A program made the translations under genes and the position numbers. From NCBI GenBank assembly GCA_005878995.1, contig VBME01000084.1, positions 1-19,657 of the forward strand: DNA of 19,657 nucleotides, in the 5' to 3' direction. The notes under the pieces are model-generated. The model saw only the letters and a program-made list of their open reading frames with translations. It did no database searches and was not told where the DNA came from. How positions within the stretch are numbered: the first letter of the stretch is position 1; every line of letters starts with the position of its first letter. Shown here piece by piece: positions 13,940 to 19,657 of the stretch. The DNA is from Methanobacteriota archaeon. Its GTDB lineage: Archaea; Thermoplasmatota; Thermoplasmata; RBG-16-68-12.

Positions 13940-14518
13940 ATGATGACAACTCCGAAGACGACGAAGGAAGTTGTGACCATCGCGGGCGGCTGTTTCTGGT
14001 GCCTCCAACCCGTGTTCCAGGAGCTCCGCGGCGTTGAGAAGGTCGAAGTCGGGTATTCCGGCGGGAAGTTGGCGGACCCCTCGTACGAAGCCGTGTGCAC
14101 GGACACGACGGGCCACGCGGAGGCCGTGCAAGTCACGTTCGATCCGACTGCCGTCCCGCTCGCGGACATCCTGCGAATCTTCTTCTCCGTCCACGATCCG
14201 ACGACGCGGGACCGGCAAGGCGGGGACGTCGGGACGCAGTATCGGTCCGCGATCTTCTACCACTCTCCGGAACAAGAGAAGACGGCCAAGCAGATCATCG
14301 CGGAAATCGAAAAAGCCGGAATCTGGGGGCGACCGATCGTCACGGAACTCGCGCCGTTGACGGCGTTCTACCGCGCGGAGGAGTACCACCAAGATTACTT
14401 CCGCAAGAACCCGACCGCGGGCTACTGCCGCGTCGTCATCGCCCCGAAGGTCGCGAAGTTCCGCAAGCAGTTTTCCGCTCGCTTGAAGGCGACCGCGGTC
14501 TCACCCAAAGGCACTTAA
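13940..14518 (+). CDS. msrA: Peptide methionine-S-sulfoxide reductase
   Basis: A 192-residue MsrA. The catalytic signature GGCFWC occupies residues 16-21, with C18 as the nucleophile. The family's VGYSGGKLADPSYEAVCT (37-54), GHAEAVQVTFDP, the HDPTTRDRQGGDVGTQYRSAIF block and EEYHQDYF follow in order. A cysteine in GYCRVVI near residue 165 could act as resolving residue. MsrA reduces the S form of methionine sulfoxide in proteins or free methionine, using thioredoxin-type electrons. The ATG at 13940 is supported by GGTGA five bases before it; a GTG at 13931 overlaps that ribosome site. A thioredoxin-fold protein follows directly. Confidence 0.95.
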   Translation: MMTTPKTTKEVVTIAGGCFWCLQPVFQELRGVEKVEVGYSGGKLADPSYEAVCTDTTGHAEAVQVTFDPTAVPLADILRIFFSVHDPTTRDRQGGDVGTQYRSAIFYHSPEQEKTAKQIIAEIEKAGIWGRPIVTELAPLTAFYRAEEYHQDYFRKNPTAGYCRVVIAPKVAKFRKQFSARLKATAVSPKGT

Positions 14519-14519
14519 C
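14514..14519 (+). promoter_or_regulatory. Box A overlapping the msrA stop codon
   Basis: CTTAAC contains the msrA TAA stop (14516-14518) and is centred 26 bases before the ATG at 14542. It fits a leaderless promoter for the next gene. Confidence 0.5.
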
Positions 14520-14541
14520 GCGGCCTCGCCTCCGTCTCTCC

Positions 14542-16665
14542 ATGGCGGAGAACCGGCTCGCAAAGGAGACCTCGACGTACCTCCGCGGCGCAGCCCAGCA
14601 GCCGGTCCAATGGTATCCGTGGGGCGAAGACGCGTTCCGCCGGGCGAAGGAACTCGATCGTCCGATCCTCCTGGACATCGGGGCAACGTGGTGCCACTGG
14701 TGCCATGTGATCGACCGGGAATCGTACGAGGACCCGGAGCTCGCGAAGGTCATCAACGAGCACTTCATCGCGATCAAGGTGGATCGAGACGAGCGCCCGG
14801 ACATCGACGCGCGGTACCAGCAGGCCGTCGGCGCGATCGCGGGCCAGGGCGGGTGGCCCCTCACCGCGTTCCTGACGCCGGACGGCAAGGTGTTCTACGG
14901 CGGCACCTACTTCCCGCCGAAGGACGCGTACGGTCGGCCCAGCTTCCGCCGGGTCTTGCTCGCGATGGCGGACGCGTATCGCGGGAACAAGGCGGACACC
15001 CTGCGGGAGGCGGAGGCCCTCCACCAGGCGCTCGCGGAAGGCCGCACCTCCCTCGTCGAAGAAGGCCTCGTGAACGAGGCGATGCTGAAGGAAAGCCTCG
15101 ACGCTCTCCGCGGCCAGTTCGACCCCGTGAACGGCGGTATCTCCGGCCCGCAGAAGTTCCCCCATGCGGGGACGATGGAGTGGGTCATGGCCCGCTACCA
15201 CCGCACCCGCGAAGAAGGGCTCCACAAGATCTTCACGCGAACCCTGACCGCGATGGCGAACGGCGGGGTCTACGACCAGGTGGGCGGCGGCTTCCACCGC
15301 TACGCGACGGACCCGCAATGGATCGTGCCCCATTTCGAGAAGATGCTGTACGACAACGCGGGCCTCCTGGCGAATTACGTCCATGCATGGCAGCTCACCC
15401 GCGACGCGCGATACCGCGAGACGGCGGAAGGGCTCCTCGCCTGGGCCGACGAGGTCCTCTCGGACCGCAAACGCGGCGGCTACTATGCCAGCCAAGACGC
15501 GGACGTCGGCTTGGATGACGACGGCGATTACTTCACCTGGACGCGCGAGGAGTTGAACGCCGCGGTCGATGCGGACGAAGCGCGGGTCCTCGAGCTGCAC
15601 TACGAGGTCGGGGACCGCGGCGAGATGCACCACAACCCGAAGAAGAACGTCCTCTACGTAGACCGAGAACCGGCGGCGATCGCGAAGGACCTCGGGATGC
15701 CGGAGGACCGCGTCCGAACCCTGATCCAAAGCGGCAGGAGGAAGCTGAAGGCGGCCCGCGAGAAGCGGCCGGCGCCCGCGGTGGACCCGACGATCTTCGC
15801 CTCGTGGAACGGGATGATGATCGCGGCGGTCCTCGACGCCGCCGTTGCGTTCGGCCGGGACGATGTGCGAGCATTCGCGCTAGAATCGCTCGACCGGATC
15901 ATCGCGGAGATGTGGTCGAACGAGGATGGGATGTGGCACGCCTCCGCGCACGGCGTCCGCAAGGTCCGGGGCCTCCTGGAGGACCACGTGTACGTCATCG
16001 ATGCGCTCCTCACCGCGTACGGCGCCACGGCCATTCCCGGGTACCTACGCACCGCGGAGGAAATCATGGAATTCACTTTGAAGCACTTCTGGGACCGTTC
16101 CGGCGGATTCGTCGACATCGCCGCGGACCTCCATGAGGGCGTCGGCCTCCCGGTCCGCGAGGTCCGTCGCCGCCCTGTTGAGGACTCCCCGTACGCGGGG
16201 GCGAACGCAGTGGCGGCCCTCTGCCTCCAGCGGCTCCACGCGCTCACCGGGAACGACACCTACCGGCTCCGCCACGACGAACTCATGGTGTCGTTCGCGG
16301 GGGAGGCAAGCCGGTACGGCCCTGTGTTCGCCGGCACGTACCATCTCGCCGCGGAACTGTGGATCCATCCCCCGCCGGAAGTCGTCGTGCTCGGGGGCCG
16401 CGATCATCCTCGAGCGGGCGCCTTGCGCCGGGCCGCCGTCGAAACGTTCGCTCCGGGAAAGACGGTCCTCGTCGTCGACAAGGCGGACGCGTACGTCCCC
16501 GCCCTCGTCGTGCCGATGCTCGCCACGAAAGAGGCGAGCGCAGGCCCAGTCGCGTTCGTGTGCCAGGGGAATGTCTGCTCGCCGCCCACATCGGATGCGA
16601 CTCGAGTTGTGACGTTGCTCGAGACCGCCGGCAGAGTCTCGGCGGCACCGAGGGTGCAACCTTAA
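14542..16665 (+). CDS. Thioredoxin-domain protein of the YyaL / SPATA20 family (DUF255, COG1331)
   Basis: A 707-residue two-domain protein. The N-terminal DUF255 thioredoxin-like domain (about 1-165) has W50-C51-H-W-C54-H in IGATWCHWCHV and the family block GQGGWPLTAFLTPDGKVFYG. The rest (about 170-620) has the alternating-helix look of a six-hairpin glycosidase-like barrel (GGVYDQVGGGFHRYATDPQW, PHFEKMLYDNAGL, GYYASQDAD). The C-terminus carries CQGNVCSPPT, typical of full-length members. The reaction is unknown; roles in thiol chemistry or sugar handling have been proposed. It follows msrA by 24 bases with its own box A. The frame is open further upstream, but that part overlaps msrA. The ATG at 14542 gives the family's normal N-terminus. 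Confidence 0.93.
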   Translation: MAENRLAKETSTYLRGAAQQPVQWYPWGEDAFRRAKELDRPILLDIGATWCHWCHVIDRESYEDPELAKVINEHFIAIKVDRDERPDIDARYQQAVGAIAGQGGWPLTAFLTPDGKVFYGGTYFPPKDAYGRPSFRRVLLAMADAYRGNKADTLREAEALHQALAEGRTSLVEEGLVNEAMLKESLDALRGQFDPVNGGISGPQKFPHAGTMEWVMARYHRTREEGLHKIFTRTLTAMANGGVYDQVGGGFHRYATDPQWIVPHFEKMLYDNAGLLANYVHAWQLTRDARYRETAEGLLAWADEVLSDRKRGGYYASQDADVGLDDDGDYFTWTREELNAAVDADEARVLELHYEVGDRGEMHHNPKKNVLYVDREPAAIAKDLGMPEDRVRTLIQSGRRKLKAAREKRPAPAVDPTIFASWNGMMIAAVLDAAVAFGRDDVRAFALESLDRIIAEMWSNEDGMWHASAHGVRKVRGLLEDHVYVIDALLTAYGATAIPGYLRTAEEIMEFTLKHFWDRSGGFVDIAADLHEGVGLPVREVRRRPVEDSPYAGANAVAALCLQRLHALTGNDTYRLRHDELMVSFAGEASRYGPVFAGTYHLAAELWIHPPPEVVVLGGRDHPRAGALRRAAVETFAPGKTVLVVDKADAYVPALVVPMLATKEASAGPVAFVCQGNVCSPPTSDATRVVTLLETAGRVSAAPRVQP

Positions 16666-16730
16666 ACAAGGTTAACTCGGAAGCGGCTCCTTGTCACGTG
16701 GTGCCATGGCTTTTGAACCCCTACGTCAGA

Positions 16731-16736
16731 TTTATG
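16731..16736 (+). promoter_or_regulatory. Box A for the saccharopine dehydrogenase-like gene
   Basis: TTTATG predicts a transcription start near 16758-16760. That leaves a leader of about 18 bases before the GTG at 16777, without a clear ribosome site. An ATG at 16757 would be leaderless but is out of frame and stops after 23 codons. Confidence 0.5.
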
Positions 16737-16776
16737 TCCCCACCCCCGCAAGGCTCATGGACCGCCAAGTGTCTCC

Positions 16777-17964
16777 GTGGAGTCGAGGTTCGACAGCATC
16801 GTCTCCGACCGCCCGCAGGTTCTCGTGATCGGCTGCGGAGCGGTCGGTTCCGTCGTCGCGCATCACCTCGCCGCACACGAAGCGATTGGGGATGTTCTCC
16901 TCGCCGACGTCGACGGGGAGCTTGCGAAGCGGACGGCCGCTCATCTGCGAAGCCCCAAGGCGCGTGCGATGCAGATCGACGCGAGCGACGAGGACGCGCT
17001 GCGCCGGGCCATGCGCGGATGCGGGCTCGTCATCAACACGGCCCTGCCTCGGTTCAACCGGCTGATCCAATCCGCGGCGCTCGGAGAACATGCGAACTAC
17101 CTCGATCCCGCGAACGACTCGGCCGATCCGTTCGTGGATTCGGACACCTGGAAGGCCGCCGGGTTGACGGCGCTGTGCGCGATGGGCGAGGATCCCGGGC
17201 TGAGCAACGTCTTTGCGCGATACGCGGCCGACGGGATGGACCGCGTAGAGTCGATCAAGGTGCGCGACGGCGACACGGCATCGAGTCCGGACTATCCTTT
17301 CATCGCGCTCTTCAGTCCCGAGACGTTCGTCGAGGAGACCCTCGCCCCCTCCCGGATCTGGCGGGATGGCAAGTACGAGTCCGTCCCGCCGTTCGGCGAG
17401 TTCGAGACGTACGAATTCCCGGCGCCCATCGGCCCCCTCCCCGTGTATTCCGTGGACCACGAGGAGGTCGACACGCTCCCGCGGTTCATCGGGAAGGGCG
17501 TGCGGTACGTGGACTTCAAGCTCGCACTCGACCCGGCGACCGTGCAGACGTTGAAACTGTTCCGAGATCTGCATCTCCTGGAGCCGGGAGCTGCGGGAGG
17601 GCCGAGTCCGCGGAGGGCCTTGTTCGCCGCGCTCCCGAAACCCGCGGACCTGGCCGGCCGCGTCGACGGATACGCCGCGATCCTCGTCGAGGTCGCCGGA
17701 GAGCGGGACGGCCAACACGTTGTCCACACGGTCTCCTCCGTGCTCGGCCATCGCGAGGCGTCGGAGAAATTCGGTGCGACCGCGACGGCGTACCTCACCG
17801 GGACCGGCGTGGCGGTCGGCGCGATCCTCCTGGCGAACGGCGCAATCAAGGGGAAGGGAAAGGTCTCACCAGAGACCCTTGACCCGATGCCGTTCTTTCC
17901 ATTGCTCCGGAACTTCGGGATCGACGTGCGGGAGCAGGTCCGCTGGGAGCGGTCCGTGGCCTAG
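16777..17964 (+). CDS. Saccharopine dehydrogenase family protein
   Basis: A 395-residue NAD(P)-dependent enzyme of the saccharopine dehydrogenase / carboxynorspermidine reductase family (COG1748). The Rossmann fold starts with VLVIGCGAVGSVVA, giving GxGxxG at residues 19-24. It continues with LLADVDGELAKR, QIDASDEDALRRAM, GLVINTALPRFN and MGEDPGLSN, the characteristic order of the family. True enzymes either join or split lysine and 2-oxoglutarate, or act in polyamine synthesis. The exact substrate cannot be told. The gene converges on a class III aminotransferase and shares the palindrome CTAG with it as stop codons. The GTG start is the first in frame after the box A and its use is not certain. 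Confidence 0.85.
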   Translation: MESRFDSIVSDRPQVLVIGCGAVGSVVAHHLAAHEAIGDVLLADVDGELAKRTAAHLRSPKARAMQIDASDEDALRRAMRGCGLVINTALPRFNRLIQSAALGEHANYLDPANDSADPFVDSDTWKAAGLTALCAMGEDPGLSNVFARYAADGMDRVESIKVRDGDTASSPDYPFIALFSPETFVEETLAPSRIWRDGKYESVPPFGEFETYEFPAPIGPLPVYSVDHEEVDTLPRFIGKGVRYVDFKLALDPATVQTLKLFRDLHLLEPGAAGGPSPRRALFAALPKPADLAGRVDGYAAILVEVAGERDGQHVVHTVSSVLGHREASEKFGATATAYLTGTGVAVGAILLANGAIKGKGKVSPETLDPMPFFPLLRNFGIDVREQVRWERSVA

Positions 17965-19334
17965 CGAGCGTGCTTGCGGAGCGCGCCTTCCATGACGTCG
18001 AGCGCCTTGTCCAACAGAGGCTCCTCGATCGTGAGCGGGGGCTGGATCCGCAACACGTTCATCTCATAGTCGTACAGAGGAATCACGCCGCCGCGGACAC
18101 AGTCGAAGAAGACGTCGCGGGCCGTGTCGTTGTCGCGCGTCTTGGCGTCCTTGTCCTTGACGATCTCCACGCCGATCGCGAGCCCGAGGCCCCGCGTCTC
18201 GCCGACGATCGAGAGGTCTTCCCACTCCTTCACGCGCCTGAGGGCCTTGCCGCCGATCCGTCCGGCGCGTTCGGGGATCCGATCCCGCCGCATGATGTCG
18301 ATCGTGACGGATGCGGCCACGCACGCGGCCGGGTGACCGCCAAACGTCGTCCCGGCGATCACGTCGTGGGTCCCCATCGCCCGGTCGTCCCCGAGGACCG
18401 CGCCGAGGGGCATCATCCCGCCCCCGAGCGCCTTCCCGATCGACACAAGATCTGGAGCGACGCCGAAGTGCTCGATCCCCCACATCGTCCCGGTGCGCCC
18501 CAAGCCGGACTCGACCTCGTCGGCGATCAGGAACCACCCGTGTTCATCGGCGAGCTTCCGGAGGCCGCGCACGAAATTCGCCGGAGGGATCCAGACGCCG
18601 GCCTCGAGGGCCACCGGCTCGAAGATCGCGCCCGCGATGCGGTCCGGGTACGCGACGTACCGGAGGATCTGATCCTCGAGGAACCCGAGGCACCATTCGC
18701 CGAACTCGTCGTCGGTCATGCCCTTCGGCTTGCGGTACGTCATCGGATACGGCGCATGCACGGCGCCTCCCGAGAACGCTTCCCAGTTCCGCCGCATCCG
18801 GGAGGCCAAGGTGCCGAAGGCGGTCGCCCCGATGCTCAGGCCGTGGTACTGGCCCATGAAGCTCAGGATCAGGGGACGTCCGCTCGCCTCAATCGCATGC
18901 TTCACGGCCCCTTCCGCGGCTCCCGTGCCGGAGAGCTCCAAGAACACGCGGCTGAGGTTCTTCGACGGCCGAATCTCGAGGAGCTTCTCCGCGAGGTCGA
19001 TCATCGGAAGGTGCGGATTCATGAAGAGGATCAGGAAGCCGTACCGCTCGAGCGCGTCGACGGTCGCCTTCAGGACCTCCGGGTGGACGTTCCCGAGGTT
19101 GTTCGTCGCCCACTGACTCGTGAGGTCGATGTACTCCTTGCCTTCGACGTCGTAGAGGAGGGAGCCTTTCGCCGAGGCGACGACGATGTCCGCGAGTTTC
19201 GTCTCGTCGGACCAGAAGTACTTCGGATAGAGCTCCGTGTACCGCTTCCAATAGTATTCCGCGGCGCCCTTCGTCCCGATGGGAGGCCTCCCGCCTTTCT
19301 TGGCCATCCCTGCCCGGAACGCGCCTCCCATCAT
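17961..19334 (-). CDS. Class III PLP-dependent aminotransferase
   Basis: About 457 residues of fold-type I aminotransferase in the ornithine/GABA/lysine group. K301 in LVSIGKALGGGMMPLGA is the PLP lysine. D272 in IADEVESGLGRTG holds the pyridine nitrogen, and TTFGGHP (about 329-335) is the phosphate-side motif. GTGAAEGAVK (136-145) matches the substrate and cofactor loop. The usual glutamine after DEV is a glutamate (E275) and the next residue is serine. The amino donor is unknown; some archaeal relatives act as amino-acid racemases. I chose ATG 19334/19331 because a box A is centred about 24 bases upstream; a further ATG at 19307 is possible. The open frame continues to 19592, but that part overlaps the thioesterase gene. 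Confidence 0.9.
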   Translation of the reverse strand: MMGGAFRAGMAKKGGRPPIGTKGAAEYYWKRYTELYPKYFWSDETKLADIVVASAKGSLLYDVEGKEYIDLTSQWATNNLGNVHPEVLKATVDALERYGFLILFMNPHLPMIDLAEKLLEIRPSKNLSRVFLELSGTGAAEGAVKHAIEASGRPLILSFMGQYHGLSIGATAFGTLASRMRRNWEAFSGGAVHAPYPMTYRKPKGMTDDEFGEWCLGFLEDQILRYVAYPDRIAGAIFEPVALEAGVWIPPANFVRGLRKLADEHGWFLIADEVESGLGRTGTMWGIEHFGVAPDLVSIGKALGGGMMPLGAVLGDDRAMGTHDVIAGTTFGGHPAACVAASVTIDIMRRDRIPERAGRIGGKALRRVKEWEDLSIVGETRGLGLAIGVEIVKDKDAKTRDNDTARDVFFDCVRGGVIPLYDYEMNVLRIQPPLTIEEPLLDKALDVMEGALRKHAR

Positions 19335-19350
19335 TGACCCTTTGGGCGGG

Positions 19351-19358
19351 TCCTTAAG
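19351..19358 (-). promoter_or_regulatory. Box A for the aminotransferase gene
   Basis: The reverse strand reads CTTAAGGA, centred about 20-24 bases before the paired ATG codons at 19334 and 19331. It lies in the 50-base gap after the thioesterase stop and predicts a leaderless transcript. Confidence 0.5.
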
Positions 19359-19384
19359 AGACCCCCACGGGGAAGGGAGGAGAG

Positions 19385-19657
19385 CTACAGCTCCAGGGCC
19401 GCCTCGAGGAGTTTGCGAAACGCCGGGGCAATCGGTTTCGATTTCTTCGTTTCGTAGTCGTACGAGACCAAGACGCTCTTCGCGCGGGCGAGGATCCGGG
19501 CGCTGCGTTTCTCTTGGACCTCGTAGCTCAAGGTGAACGACGACGTACCAATCTTCGAGGGCCACACGGCCACTTGGATCTGGTCGCCCCACACGGCCTG
19601 GGATTCGAAGTCGATCTCCACGTGGGCCAGGATGAAGTCGATCTCGTCGAGCGTCCG
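19385..19657 (-). CDS. Hotdog-fold acyl-CoA thioesterase (YbgC/FadM-like), 5' end outside the window
   Basis: The last 90 residues of a protein whose start lies beyond the right edge. The visible part begins RTLDEIDFILAHVEIDFESQ and contains the central hotdog strands (QIQVAVWPSKIGTSSFTLSY, ARAKSVLVSYD). It ends KKSKPIAPAFRKLLEA, the usual C-terminal pattern of 4-hydroxybenzoyl-CoA thioesterase / YbgC relatives of about 130-140 residues. It should hydrolyse an acyl-CoA thioester in the cytosol; the acyl group is unknown. The catalytic Asp region near the N-terminus is not in the window. An internal GTG at 19621 should not be taken as the start, because the frame and homology continue through it. 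Confidence 0.78.
   Translation of the reverse strand, partial: RTLDEIDFILAHVEIDFESQAVWGDQIQVAVWPSKIGTSSFTLSYEVQEKRSARILARAKSVLVSYDYETKKSKPIAPAFRKLLEAALEL

Noticed and set aside
14515..15729. A 404-codon minus-strand frame opposite the YyaL-type gene.
   Set aside because: Low-complexity, arginine-rich shadow of a well-supported gene.
16658..16673. AACCTT-AAAC-AAGGTT hairpin at the end of the YyaL-type gene, as a terminator.
   Set aside because: The stem is only 6 bp and AT-containing, lies on the stop codon and is not followed by a T-run; probably chance.
16359..17882. A 507-codon plus-strand frame across the end of the YyaL-type gene and the saccharopine dehydrogenase-like gene.
   Set aside because: It crosses a promoter region and two genes in a different frame, and its composition is that of a GC-driven shadow.
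19335..19592. N-terminal extension of the aminotransferase frame.
   Set aside because: It overlaps the thioesterase gene and the box A at 19351. The added residues do not resemble the family N-terminus.

Overview
The window looks like a piece of an archaeal chromosome, most probably a GC-rich member of the Thermoplasmatota or a relative. This is inference from gene content and signals; no rRNA or universal marker gene is present. The archaeal signs are AT-rich box A (TATA) motifs about 25-30 bases before many starts, implying leaderless or very short-leader transcripts; GGTGA/GGAGG ribosome sites where a leader exists; queC and queD, the preQ0 branch that feeds archaeosine in tRNA; a DUF2080-like mini-protein; and a HisA/HisF-related orphan of the archaeal COG1411 type. 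Coding density is high and no gap exceeds 300 bases. No tRNA, rRNA, CRISPR array, insertion sequence or integrase was found.

Layout. 1-911 (-): partial AlkZ-like winged-helix protein (possible DNA glycosylase). 1032-1445 (+): dCMP/cytidine deaminase. 1514-3286 (-): DUF1761 membrane protein with an apparent one-base frameshift, a zinc ribbon fused to a HisA-like barrel, and a DUF2080-like mini-protein. 3407-4165 (+): methyltransferase. 4244-8434 (+): an acyl-CoA segment with a BoxB-like diiron oxygenase, a crotonase, a GNAT acetyltransferase, a small membrane protein and a second crotonase. 8524-9645 (+): four-helix membrane protein with a cytosolic sensor-like domain. 9765-11192 (+): queC, a cupin and queD. 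11230-12921 (+): a helical protein of unknown function, an NRDE/TANGO2-family protein and a decayed methyltransferase fragment. 13039-16665 (+): amidohydrolase, msrA and a thioredoxin-domain YyaL/SPATA20 protein. 16777-19657: saccharopine dehydrogenase-like protein (+) converging on a class III aminotransferase (-), then a partial hotdog thioesterase (-).

How the genes work together. QueD and QueC supply two of the steps to preQ0; QueE is not here. The BoxB-like oxygenase and the crotonase after it look like an epoxidase plus isomerase/hydratase pair acting on an aromatic or unsaturated acyl-CoA, which suggests an aerobic or microaerobic heterotroph. MsrA and the thioredoxin-like protein also fit oxygen exposure. 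The aminotransferase and saccharopine dehydrogenase suggest lysine or related amino-acid turnover. Most same-strand genes seem to have their own promoter instead of sharing long operons.

The best candidates for something new are the oxygenase-crotonase pair lacking the usual Box/Paa partners, the zinc-ribbon/HisA-like fusion, the membrane sensor-like protein and the cupin between queC and queD. I did not find a convincing wholly undescribed multi-gene system such as a defence island or secretion machine.
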